Assembly (NCBI RefSeq): GCF_030936135.1
Contig: NC_082598.1
Coordinates: 50,560,347-50,624,346 of the forward strand
Source: Gavia stellata
Lineage: Eukaryota; Chordata; Aves; Gaviiformes; Gaviidae
Reading direction: 5' to 3'
DNA: 64,000 nucleotides
Shown here: positions 48,241-64,000 of the stretch, piece after piece
Position numbering within the stretch: the first letter of the stretch is position 1
Layout of the letters: each line of letters opens with the position of its first letter
The notes under the pieces: model-generated
What the model saw: the letters and a program-made list of their open reading frames with translations, nothing else
Told to the model about the DNA's origin: nothing
Databases searched by the model: none
Made by a program: the position numbers and the translations under genes

Positions 48241-51200
48241 CTGCACAACCAAAAAAATAGAAACAGTCAGCAAGACGAGCCACTAATATCAGCACGAGGG
48301 TTCTGATGCAAACTCAGTGCCTCTGTGTTAGCTAAGAACCTGAGCTACCCAGGGGGGATTTCTTTGAGAAACCAAGCTCAAAGGTAATAGCCAGCCCTTT
48401 CCCAATAGAAGGCAGCACCTAAAGCCACATCTTACTCTCCCCAGACACAGTTCTTCCCTGGTGAACTTCAGAGGGATGGTGTGAACTACCAAAACCACAA
48501 TAATAAAGCTTTCCAATCCACGGCCCTTCTCCTCTCACCTGGACAGCAGACAGTGTCACAGCCATTCCTGATGCTGTGGAACTTGTATGGCAGCCAGAGC
48601 ATAAAGTATTCCAATGTGGTCATCCTGCACAAGCACAGTTGTCAATCTCCATTCTTGGAGGTTGCCAAGCCTCAGCCAGACAAGGTCATGGCTACCCTGA
48701 TTTTGTGATGGTGACAGTCCTGCTCTGAGCAGGAAATAAGGCTTCATCCCTTCAGAGGCTTCTTCCCATCAATGTTTCTAGGATGCAGACCCTGCAAAGC
48801 AAACTAATGAAGAAATATTAAATTACCTGCAGAGGAAAGCTTGATATCTGCGATTGCCTCAGTGGTACCAATTCCTTTCAGTGTTATGTCCTGAGGGACA
48901 AGCGGGGGGAACTCTTTCATTCGCTCTTCCCCACCCATGGGAACCTAACATCGAAACACGGAGAAAAGATTTAACAGTCAAGAGATGCTTCAGCACTCCT
49001 ACCTTAAACTGGAGAGCAAGGCACAAATGGGAATAAAGATATTAGACCATTGTTAGTCAAGTAAAAGCTGGCTTGACTACCCTACAGGAGTTTTTTCAGG
49101 TTTGCCAAGAGCAGAATCAGGATCACATCCAGAGCAACCCAGTGGTGAGCAAAGAGGGAGTGCCCACTACAGGACTCAGCTGGTGGCTCAAAGCAGCTGC
49201 CTCGATGTGAGTGACAGCACTTGTGAGTGACAGCACTTGTTCTCCACGTGTGCAGGAAGGGAGCTGCCAGGACAAGACAGCTCACCCTGTCCCCCATCAA
49301 TCTGCAAGTGCTAGACAGCATGTGGCAATACCAAGGAAAAAGTCAGATCACCAAAAGATGCAGGGATGTGCAGAGGACCCAGCAGGGAAAGAATAATGTT
49401 TCAACTGCAATCTGTTCTGAAACCCCAGTCTGAAGTTTGCCATGGGAAACATCCCCGTTGCTGCCTGCACTTTAAGGCTGTTCAAGAAATGCTAAGCATC
49501 AGAGAGCAGAGCAACGCAAATCTTATCAGCCTGAAGGCTAGAAACAGAAGCTCTGCTGAAACACATGATCTCGGGTGCTCTCTCCTAACACAGCTACGGC
49601 CATGAAGTCTGTGCAAGACTGTTCCTCACTCCAGATCTCCACTCTCCCACTGCAGAAGTCCTGAATTTCTGACATGTGCTGGTTTTCCCTGTCAATTGCG
49701 CCCCAGCCAGGGCGCTTCACCAGGCAGGAAGGCCTTCCTATCTGCAACCAAGAGCCCACGATAGCACCTCCTCTTACCTTTAGTAACTCTTGGTCAGCAT
49801 GTTTCTTGTAGATGGCATCTGCATTACTCAGGGTAGAAATGTGGACTGGCAACAGGTTAGAAGCCACGACAGAAAACCAGGCAGGCTTTTCTCCCTGAAA
49901 TAAATAACAAGAGGAGGATGTTACTTATGATAACAGAAAAGAAGCCCTGAATTGCTCTCTCCTGCTCTGTTTCCTTCCTGCATGTTGACAACCTGTTTGA
50001 CTGATGGCCCCTGCTTGTCCGAGGGGTTCTTGCCTCTGTCACTGCAGAGCAGTCAGGGTTTATAATAAACAGGGGAGCTGAGCTTCCAGGAGAGAAGCAC
50101 TCACGGCTTCACCATCCTGCCTCAAAACACCCCCAATACCATATCCCCTACCATCACATCTGATCAGCTCAGGCAAATCATCCAAGAGAGGTCTTTGCTC
50201 AAGTTTAATTCCCAAAAACAAACTCAGTATGGTTATTTAGCATGAAAGGTGATGGACATCTCTTGTCTGGTGCTTCTTCTTCCTATCACTTTACATTTCT
50301 AACATGCATCTCTCATCAAACCATACTTGGTTCCACACTGCTCTCAAGCTATGCAAAGACTGAATGTGGAGCAATTTCAGCAGGCACTCATAACTTTTGC
50401 ACGCAAAGCAAACAAGGTCAGAGAGGGGAGAAATCTCTACAAACACTGCTAGCAGCCTGAAATAAGGAAACCCACATGCGGCAATTCCAAGTTCCTCACA
50501 GATCTAATCTGAGGCAGGGGCTCCTCTGTCATGATCTGAGCACAACTGTCTTCCTTCAAGATCTCTGGAAGATGTAGATATGCAAGACTGATACAGCAAT
50601 GGGCTGAGACAGATACTGAGGACCTGTGGGGCACTAAACGTGCACAGCTCGGCTTGCTAGGAGCACCATTACATGGCTAACAGGCTTATAGCATGAAGCC
50701 TAACTGCCAGCCCTGCTGCACTGGATGTGTCTCTAAGCCCAATCCTCTCATCAGGAGACAGTGTGACACTTCTTTACCCTGACTTCAGGTTCCCCAAGCT
50801 GTCAACACCAGCTGTGTTCTCCACAACTCCCAAGAACAAAAGTCATCCCTCATGACAAAACAACCCCTTGGGCAGCCCTGTGGCTGCCTGATCTCGCAGC
50901 ATTTCTGCAGAGGGTGTTTACTGCGAGCAAGATGTCACCTGTATCGCTGTCCTACTTTGTCAGGGATGCAAATCCGGGTGGTTTCTTGAGTCCCCGATAG
51001 TGCCCAACCAACATGCCTAGGAAGTTCTTTTCTGAGAACTTTGCCCAAGACAGTATGGATAAAGACACGTCTTCTTGGATAAAGACACGTCTTCTTGGAT
51101 AAAGACACGTCTTCTTGGATAAAGACACGTCTTCTTGGATAAAGACACGTCTTCTTGGATAAAGACACGTCTTCTTGGATAAAGACACGTCTTCTTGGAT

Positions 51201-54200
51201 AAAGACACGTCTTCTTGGATAAAGACACGTTCTTCTTCTGCTGGATTGCTCTCCTCACAAACAGCATTTTTTCTGAGTGGGGCATTACTCCTCTGTAGTG
51301 CTAAGCTGTTTTTCAGGACAGGGCTCTGGATTCTCACCTTATCTATAATGGAGCTCTCCTGCCATACTGGTACATTATTACTTACACAATCCTGTCCCCT
51401 CCACCTTTCTGGTTTTCTTCCATCAGGTCAAGAGTGTCCTCAGCAAAGTACCAATTCAACATTTCTACGGTGATCTTGGAAAGCTGACTGAAACAAAGGA
51501 ATAGCCATACACACATGCCCTTCCCAAAATGGGGAAAACTACTGAGAAAGGCATTATCATAAGTGCTAGACCCGTATCTGGAAGAAGCCACCCCTTCCAG
51601 AGGAAACATCATGGGAGGTCAGCTCCACACAGTTCAATAAAGATGTATGGCATGGGATTTCTAATAAAGGGAAGAAACTGGTGGGGGGACACACACAGAG
51701 CACCTTTTAAAAATATTTTTACAGAAACTGAAGTACATGTACATTTAATTGCTTCCTTGGGCGAATTCAGAGAGGTCTGTGTCAGGAAAGAAAAATGCCC
51801 ATGCTTTTCTTTCTTGGCAGACAGCTTTCATGAAACACAGAAATGAGGAAACTCACCTGATTTCCCAGTTAATTCTGGCACTCTCCTTCCTCTCTCCCTT
51901 GTGCCTTTGTATGTTACGTGAAGCATATTAAGCTGAAGGTGTTTGTCAGCATTCAAAAGCAGTTACCGTTATGCAATATAAAATATTGTACGCTGGTAAC
52001 AAGTATCAAATCTTTCAACTGCAACTCCCCATCCCAAGGCATTTTGACTTTATGCGGTGCTTTATTAACAGATAAATCATCTCAAAAGCAGCAAAGAAAG
52101 AGTGTGGGAAAGCTACCCAGAAAGCCTTTCATCATCTGGTACTATAACAAGAGATGAAGCAGCTGCTCACAAAATCCTGTTTTCCCCTACCTGTAAGTAG
52201 TCTACACGTCCCAAGGCTGCTAAAAACAAGACCATTCCTGGCTTGAGAATGAAGGTCCGTGGAACAATGGCATGTGTTGGCAAAACCAGCTTTACTTCTT
52301 TCTCTGTCAGGAGATTTAAAACCTGCAAAACAAATTGTACTGCCATAACTCATTCCAGATGTTTCAATGGGGACAATGAAAATAATATAAATATTATATG
52401 GATAGAGGAAAAAGATCAAGTAGAGCAGTGTGAAGAACGTCTAACGGAACAGTTCAATTCTGGTCCACACGGTAAGTGAGAAATAGGAGGAGGTAGGGAT
52501 GTCACCAATCTCCATAGCAACGCAGGGTCCATAACAAAGTATAACAGCTGCCAGCAGCCTGTTGGGCCATGGATTCGGGAATCCCGAGTCTGGCTGGAAC
52601 AAGCTCATGCAAGATTTACAAGATTTATTGTGCTTTAGCATGAGGGCAGCCATGTGCGGAACTGGAGACCACCTTCAGCTATGACATTTGAGTTACTTCA
52701 CTTATGTAGTGACACAAAGTGCCAAATCAATGCTAGCAGCAAAGCTAGTCTCAAATGCCTCACCAAGAGAAAAGTGCTGGATTACACTGTGAAACAACTC
52801 AAACTGTAGGATGACCAGCCTGCCACATAGCATGGATCCCTAACCTGGGCACAGTGAAACAAGTTCTCCCCTCTGTGAGGGCTCCCAAATGCTCCTGCTG
52901 CCCGTCTTCCTCTCCTCCCTCTTTCCTTCCAACTCCTGGCTTAACTGTTTCATCTGTTCAGGTGCTAACTTGTTTTAGTGAAATGACCCACCCCAAAGCC
53001 TACTTAAAAGCCAGCAACTTAACTGGCAGTGCTGCAGCCACAGGGGTCTGATCACTTCCTAAAGAAGTACTGTTCAAACCCACCTATGAAACAATGTCCA
53101 GGCACATAAGTTCAGAAAGCAGTGCCTTGAAAGAAACAACTAGTCTTCAGGTTGAATATGTCTCTTTCCTAAACACAGGGAACCGACAGCAGAAATGCTT
53201 CCAGCTGTGCCCCCCATGCATGCCACAGTCATGCAAATACAAGTTTGCAGCAGTCTGGCCATGAGGATTAACCTCAATTCAGCATTAAAAGACTGAACTA
53301 ACAAGATTTGTGGTGCAGCCAGAACCCCAAACGCTCTTCCTATGTTCACAAGCAGACAATCTTTAGCCTGAAAGTCAGGGCAGCCTTCAACACCGATTCT
53401 GGAAGACCAGGAGGCTTTGCCCTGTTAGCTGCAGGTTTTCTGATGTGTTTGGCAATGCTTAAACCAAAATTTAAGAGGCTTCAGTAATCCTTTTCTATGC
53501 TTTCCAGAAGTTTGGCTTTGGAAGGAGTCATGAGGAAGCAGCTAAAAACAAACCTCCAAGCAGTTAAGAACAAAAATGTAATTCCATCATATGCTAACAG
53601 CCACTTTCCCTCCCTCTTCTTCCAAAATAAAAAACAAAACCCAAACCTGCACGTAACTAGAAATCTCCCCTGCCAAGATCTGCCACATAGGCCATCTGCT
53701 TGTCCTCAAGCCAGATTGAACACTGACCACATAAACAAAATTTGATCTGAAACTTGGCAGGTAGCTGTCCAAAGGCACAGAAAGGATAATCAAAATCAGA
53801 AAAGGCAGCAAGTATTTCTTGATACAGGAAAGCCCACTTGTCGTCAACACTTACTCAACTCCAGAAGAGGGGAAGAACATACCCAATCTCCAGTTTTCAA
53901 ACCAGGTCTCTAAGCTGATGACTGTCTTTACACCAGACACTAACCAGCTATCAGAGAGCAAAGCGCCACAGTAAAGTGGGTTATGATCTGGCAAAGGTAT
54001 CTACTAGAAAACCAGTAGTTTTCTAGTGTTCATTAAAGCAGCGTCTGCACTTGAGCTGTGCAGTCTCAGTACAGTTCTTGCACTTTCTTCTCTTCAGAAC
54101 TCTCCTACCTTTGTGTACTTTTTAATCTTCCCAAAAAGATGACCTGCAGCTCTGCATAGATATCAAAGCAACCAAAAATCAAAACATTACTTTTTTGGAC

Positions 54201-57200
54201 GTGTGTACTACATCAGCACTGGCTTCGGAGCTATTGCTCTACTGAAACATTGAGGTAGGCCTGAGGTATTGGAGCTATTAACAGAACACCGCAGATTCTG
54301 TTAGCTTCAGGAGAATGCTTTCTCAAAGATTTGGTTCAGTCACACAACCCTGGTTATTGTCCTAAGCGCCACCTTTTTCAGTAGGCTGGCAGAGCTAAAA
54401 AAAGTACAAACTTATTTGGGTGATGCTGGTTGCTGACGCAGTCATATAGTTCCTTTGCAAAGATCACAGTACGCACTATTCAGAAACACAACAGCATTAA
54501 ACACAATGAACCCTTCCCAAGTAAATACAAACCATATTTTAACACAATTGCCCAAACCAAAAGAATCCTAACCCCAGGACTGCAGCAGAAATACTCTCCA
54601 CATGCACAGCTAAGGCAGAACAGTCCTCCCAAACCCTGACTTCCTGAAACACAGCACCACAGAGTACCTACACAGTTTTCCTTTACAATCCCTGGAGTGT
54701 CAAAACACCAGCGAGCATCCTTCACTTCATTGTATGTGAACTCTTCCCTTTTCTCTTGCTTCCTAGGGGAATGTCTGGGATCTTCATCTATGCTGTATGA
54801 AAGCATGTCGGGGTCAAAGTCAACCACAGGGCTAGACTTCTGCCGTTGAAATGTTCTTCCAACTCTTCCTGGATTAAAATGAAAGGTTTCCTGGTAATTA
54901 ATTTATTAACTTTCCTTTCCTTTAGCTGGACATCTGCCCCTTCCCTTGCTTACAAGAGATGCACGTTGGTAATATAAAGGTGATAAAGATGCTATGTGGC
55001 TAGAAATTTACAAGTTCAAAAGCCAAGAGGCTAAGAAATTCCTTCTGTAATTCCTGCTTAGCACTCCTCAAGTTCAAAAACCTTAGCAGGGACCAGATCA
55101 CAGACAACCCCTTATTTCCGTTTTACAGTAAAGCAGGCTGCCTTCTTTTTTCAGTGCCTTAGACTGTCAAACACAGAATTATTTGAAAATAAGAGCTATC
55201 TTCTGGCAACCCTCTCTTTTGGATACATACTAAAATGATGCACAACCACTGTGGCCTGCAGTCAAAACATGATTATTCAAAAATGAAACTTGTTTCCTTT
55301 CTTTGGGAATGAGAGATAACCTATAATGCAGTATCGCTGTAAAATACTAAGCTATCTGAACTAGGTTAGCAAACGCCCAGCTGATGAGAGCTGCACTGCC
55401 CAGAGGAAAGCTCTGCAATGCTACTACAACAGCTGGAAAATACGTACTCAAAAGAAATACTAATGATACTACTTACAGAGGAGCTAGAGGTCTTGCACCC
55501 ATTACTCAGGGAACAAGAACTGGTCAAAGTAACTTGAATGCGAGTTTGGAAATTTTTTTATTGCTACTACAGATTGCATGTTCTTCCCAAAATTAAATGG
55601 AAATAAGTTCTTTCAGAGTGGGAAGAAATCACTTGCCAAATTGATAAAGCAAATTAAGGAGTTAACAGTCCTTCGTGTAATGCAGGATTTTCATCGGGGC
55701 AGAGGGGCAATACCTTTACTCAGGCAATACTCACCCACTAAGTAACCTTGCTTTTTAAGGTGATTAAGGTACTTCTTTTCTTCACTGCTTAGCTCATCTT
55801 CTGTTTTTGTTGCCTCCTCTTTCAGCCTCTCCTGCCTTCGGAATATCCTGTCACATGTAGGATTAATAATTGGAAATTTCAGCAGGTTCAATGTTGTTCC
55901 TGGAAAAAACAGAAGGCACGTTTGGGCTCCTGACTACCTGGCACATTTAAGCTCTGAGGAACAAGAAAAAAAAAAAAAGGCTTCTCCAACTTTTGGGTGA
56001 AACCCAGTTAACACAAAGTTGGGGGTGGAACTACAGCTACTCCCATAAAGTACTACCCTCCCCAGCCAGGATGGCAGAAATGAGGCATCCATCTGCTTAA
56101 GATCTGCTCTCACCTACGATTTGATGAAACAGGTCTCAAAGCCAAGTGGTGCCAAGACTGACTTAATATACCCCAGGCAAGTCCCACCTCTAGGCAGTAT
56201 GGTTTGGTCTATGATTGTTTTTACAGGTGTTCACCTGTCCACCTCCAGGTCTCTCTCCAGACTGAAGGGCACCGCTAATTGATAGGGAGATGGCATGGCA
56301 TACAGATCAGGTACCGTCCCCACGGGCAGAGGAGCATGCAGACCAGCTCTGATTTACCAGCCCCCCTACTGCTATGATATGCACAGCACCCTGATATGCA
56401 CAGCACCCTCTGTGCATGCCTCTCACCCCTGCTGCCCTGAGGAAGGCGATGATTGGATGCATGGTGCAGCACTGCAGCTCACTGTCCACTATGGTGATGC
56501 TTTGGGGTGGCCAGCACCCGTTTGGTGACATGCCCCAGGGTGGCCAAGGGTAGCCCTGCAGGAGGCCCGGGGCTAGCTAGCCTCTGAGTGCCCGACACCG
56601 CACATGACCCCCGCTATGATGGGAACAGCAACGCCCCTGACCTGGCCAGGGGGAGACGGTGGCCCTGTCGACAGCATCAGGGGCACGGGACTTGCAGTAG
56701 TCAGAGCGCAGCAGGGCGTTGAAGAGCGTCGACTTGCCGGAGTTGGTGGCGCCCAGCAGGTAGACGTCGCCGGCGCACCTCCAGGAACGCTGAAGCCGGC
56801 TGACCAGCCCCTCCAGGCCGAAGCCCGTCTTGGCGCTCACCAGGCGGATGTCCACCAGCGGGGCTCCGCGCAGGCCGGCCTGGTCGCAGGCCGCTGCCAC
56901 CTGCTGCCGCAGCCGCCCCAGGTGCCCGGGGGCGTCGGCGGGCAGCAGGTCCACCTTGTTGCCCACCACCAGCAACCCAGCGGTGGGGACATCGGGCCCC
57001 AGCAGCCCCAGCAGCTGGGGCAGCACCGGGTCGGGCAGCTCCAGCACGTCGAGAAGGTAGAGGAGGAGCGGGCCGCGGCCGTGGCGCAGGGGGCGGCGCA
57101 GGGCGGCGGTCACCACCAGGCGGTGCTGCTCGGGCGGCAGCTGCAGCCGCAGGGCCCGGCCGTGGTGGGCCAGCAGCCAGCAGCGCTGGCAGACGGCGCC

Positions 57201-57419
57201 CCGCAGCCCCGCCGCGCCGGCCGGGCCCTCCGACAGGCTGTGGTACTTCTCCGCCGGCACAAAGCCCGGCGCCGCGCCGTCGCGGCACTGCAGCTCGGCC
57301 CCGCAGCCCGAGCAGCTCACGCCGCTCGGCGGCACCGAGGGGTCGGGCCGGCCCGCCGCCGCCACCGGGGCCCGCTCCCGCCGCTCCCTGCCCGGCTTCC
57401 GCTCCCGGCGGGGCGCCGC

Positions 57420-57466
<47 letters not shown>

Positions 57467-57611
57467 CCGCCGCCACCGCCTCGCTCGGCTCGTACTCGGG
57501 GAAGACAAACCGCTCCTCCTCATCGCTGACTGCCGCCCCGCGTCGCAACACCGGGGCCCAGGGCCGGGCGCGGGCCAGGCGGGCCAGGAGGGCCGGAGCC
57601 AGGCGGTGCAT
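48035..57611 (-). CDS. NOA1: NOA1, mitochondrial circularly permuted GTPase, seven coding exons
   Basis: In gene order the minus-strand exons are 57611-56642, 55899-55735, 54868-54672, 52322-52191, 49894-49778, 48944-48827 and 48240-48035. They join to 1905 nt, 634 residues; human NOA1 is 698. NOA1 (C4orf14, YqeH family) is a matrix GTPase needed for mitochondrial ribosome function and respiration. Residues 1-24 form an Arg-rich, acid-free import presequence. A CxxC pair (C100/C103 and C141/C144) makes the zinc finger. The GTPase motifs come in permuted order: G4 NKVD (218-221), G5 SAK (259-261), G1 GATNSGKST (287-295), then G3 DTPG (435-438). The C-terminal part retains [20 protein letters not shown] and the ending [10 protein letters not shown] 16-residue alanine run (51-66) replaces the Gln/Glu/Arg-rich N-terminal region of the human protein. 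The gene appears intact. Confidence 0.96.
48241..48826 (-). other. NOA1 intron 6
   Basis: A 586-bp intron with canonical ends (GTAATT donor, GTGCAG acceptor on the minus strand). Nothing recognisable lies inside. Confidence 0.8.
48827..48944 (-). CDS. NOA1: NOA1 coding exon 6
   Basis: Encodes [20 protein letters not shown] and ends DIKLSSA in phase 1 at GCAG|GTAATT. It matches human PMGGKERMAGFPPLVAEDI. Confidence 0.93.
48945..49777 (-). other. NOA1 intron 5
   Basis: An 833-bp intron. A short direct duplication of GAGTGACAGCACTTGT lies at about 49208-49240. Otherwise nothing notable. Confidence 0.75.
49778..49894 (-). CDS. NOA1: NOA1 coding exon 5
   Basis: Encodes [20 protein letters not shown] through [10 protein letters not shown], between a TTATTTCAG acceptor and an AAAG|GTAAGA donor. 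It matches human WFTVVASNILPVHITSLD. Confidence 0.94.
49895..52190 (-). other. NOA1 intron 4
   Basis: A 2.3 kb intron. It contains a 20-bp minisatellite of nine units (51056-51236). Open frames across that array are period artefacts. I see no other repeat family. Confidence 0.8.
51056..51236. repeat. 20-bp minisatellite, eight identical units plus one variant
   Basis: The unit TGGATAAAGACACGTCTTCT starts at 51056 and repeats perfectly every 20 bp through 51215. A ninth copy has an extra T after the ACGT. Each unit holds the near-palindrome AAGAC-AC-GTCTT. Perfect identity between copies points to recent expansion or active homogenisation, so copy number probably varies between individuals. 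Confidence 0.97.
52191..52322 (-). CDS. NOA1: NOA1 coding exon 4
   Basis: Encodes [20 protein letters not shown], then [20 protein letters not shown] and DYLQ. It starts after TTTGCAG and ends at CAG|GTAGGG. It closely matches the human segment after the DTPG motif. Confidence 0.95.
52323..54671 (-). other. NOA1 intron 3
   Basis: A 2.3 kb intron between the DTPG-containing exon and exon 4. I see no repeat family or RNA gene. Confidence 0.8.
54672..54868 (-). CDS. NOA1: NOA1 coding exon 3
   Basis: Encodes [20 protein letters not shown] and a charged loop. It ends with the G3 motif in [16 protein letters not shown] at TGT|GTAGGT. The exon is in frame on both sides. Confidence 0.95.
54869..55734 (-). 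other. NOA1 intron 2
   Basis: An 866-bp AT-rich intron with canonical ends and nothing recognisable inside. Confidence 0.8.
55735..55899 (-). CDS. NOA1: NOA1 coding exon 2
   Basis: Follows a TTTTTTCCAG acceptor. It completes the PGTT switch motif, then encodes [20 protein letters not shown] and a charged helix, and ends KKQGYLV at GTGG|GTGAGT. It matches human [20 protein letters not shown]. Confidence 0.95.
55900..56641 (-). other. NOA1 intron 1
   Basis: A 742-bp intron with a GTCAGG donor and a TTTCCAG acceptor. It contains a short tandem duplication of TGATATGCACAGCACCC near 56375-56410. Confidence 0.75.
56642..57611 (-). CDS. NOA1: NOA1 coding exon 1
   Basis: A very GC-rich exon encoding the import presequence, the alanine run, the zinc finger, the G4 and G5 motifs and the G1 P-loop. 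It ends DRATVSPWP in phase 1 at CCAG|GTCAGG. The ATG has G at -3. The open frame on the opposite strand is a shadow. Confidence 0.95.
57421..57462. repeat. NOA1: Pure (CTG/CAG)14 tract in NOA1 coding sequence
   Basis: Fourteen uninterrupted GCT triplets on the plus strand. The minus-strand gene reads them as GCA codons for alanine, flanked by GCG alanine codons, for a run of 16 alanines. An uninterrupted single-codon tract is prone to slippage and therefore to length polymorphism. Confidence 0.95.
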
Positions 57612-57866
57612 GGCCGGGCCGGCGCCCCAGAGGCGGGAGGGAGAAGGGCGGGGCTTCGCAGCCGCGCATGCGCGTCCCCCCGCTGCCTCCTGGGAGACGG
57701 CGCGCGCAGCCGCCCCGCCCCGCCCCGCGCGTGACGTGAGCAGGGTGCGCAGGCGCCGCTCCGCCGCCCTCTTGCCGACGCTCGTCCGGGTGCTCGGTGC
57801 TGAGCTCCGCCGTCCTCCTCGCTCCTCTCTCGGTCGCCGCCGCCCGCGGCTCTTCCCGCCGCCATC
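57612..57866. promoter_or_regulatory. NOA1/POLR2B bidirectional CpG-island promoter
   Basis: The divergent start codons are only 255 bp apart. There is no TATA box. An NRF1 palindrome CGCGCATGCGCG lies at 57663-57674, a second NRF1-like GCGCAGGCGC at 57747-57756 and a CRE-like TGACGTGA at 57732-57739. NRF1 is a known driver of nuclear genes for mitochondrial proteins, which fits NOA1. The island extends from about 56630 to 58100 and includes NOA1 exon 1. Confidence 0.8.
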
Positions 57867-63920
<6,054 letters not shown>

Positions 63921-64000
63921 TGAAAGTTCTGTTACTTATTTCCATATGTTTTGCCAGGAGCATAATCACTTTTATTCCAGCGTATCACAGTTACTGCGGG

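Noticed and set aside
50935-51337. Repetitive open frames ([20 protein letters not shown]-like) on the minus strand
   Set aside because: They arise from the 20-bp minisatellite read in three frames and lie inside a NOA1 intron.
56604-57734. 376-codon plus-strand open frame opposite NOA1 exon 1
   Set aside because: A shadow of the GC-rich NOA1 exon. It has no homology, and the NOA1 frame carries the GTPase motifs.

Overview
This window is nuclear DNA from a bird. The basis is single-copy vertebrate genes with spliced exons, compact introns, fragments of CR1 LINEs (the dominant avian retrotransposon) with the typical ATTCTATG tail, very GC-rich promoter islands and no mammalian SINEs. The species cannot be told from the sequence. 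All exon models below were built by hand from splice signals, reading-frame phase and remembered vertebrate orthologues. Coding lengths sum to whole codons for SARAF (304 codons with stop), REST (896) and NOA1 (635), and the first five POLR2B exons give exactly 192 codons.

Layout from left to right. The first coding exon of LEPROTL1 (minus strand, 1006-1021) faces SARAF (plus, 1406-9685, six coding exons) across a shared CpG-island promoter of about 385 bp between start codons. SARAF is followed by a 2.3 kb putative 3' UTR and about 11 kb of intergenic DNA that may hold a weak minus-strand gene model. REST (plus, coding 25411-36746, three coding exons) begins in an extreme CpG island (about 23.2-25.3 kb) and has a long AT-rich 3' UTR to about 40.58 kb. 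Between REST and NOA1 lie CR1 and LTR-like fossils and a phase-compatible three-exon open frame that I do not recognise. NOA1 (minus, 57611 down to 48035, seven coding exons) faces POLR2B (plus, from 57867, first five exons; the gene runs off the right edge) across a second shared promoter with NRF1-like sites.

Functionally these are mostly housekeeping genes. LEPROTL1 is an endosomal/Golgi membrane protein. SARAF turns off store-operated calcium entry at the ER. REST is the zinc-finger repressor of neuronal genes. NOA1 is a mitochondrial circularly permuted GTPase. POLR2B is the second-largest RNA polymerase II subunit. In human, LEPROTL1/SARAF lie on 8p12 and REST/NOA1/POLR2B on 4q12, so their adjacency here marks a synteny junction.

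The most interesting observations are: (i) a tandem splice donor at REST exon 3 whose downstream site would end the protein two codons after zinc finger 5, a REST4-like product; (ii) the unrecognised three-exon open frame at 40870-43500; (iii) a nine-unit 20-bp minisatellite with a palindromic core in a NOA1 intron; (iv) a pure 14-unit CAG/CTG tract coding polyalanine in NOA1; (v) RE1-like sequence and an overlapping upstream ORF in the REST 5' region.
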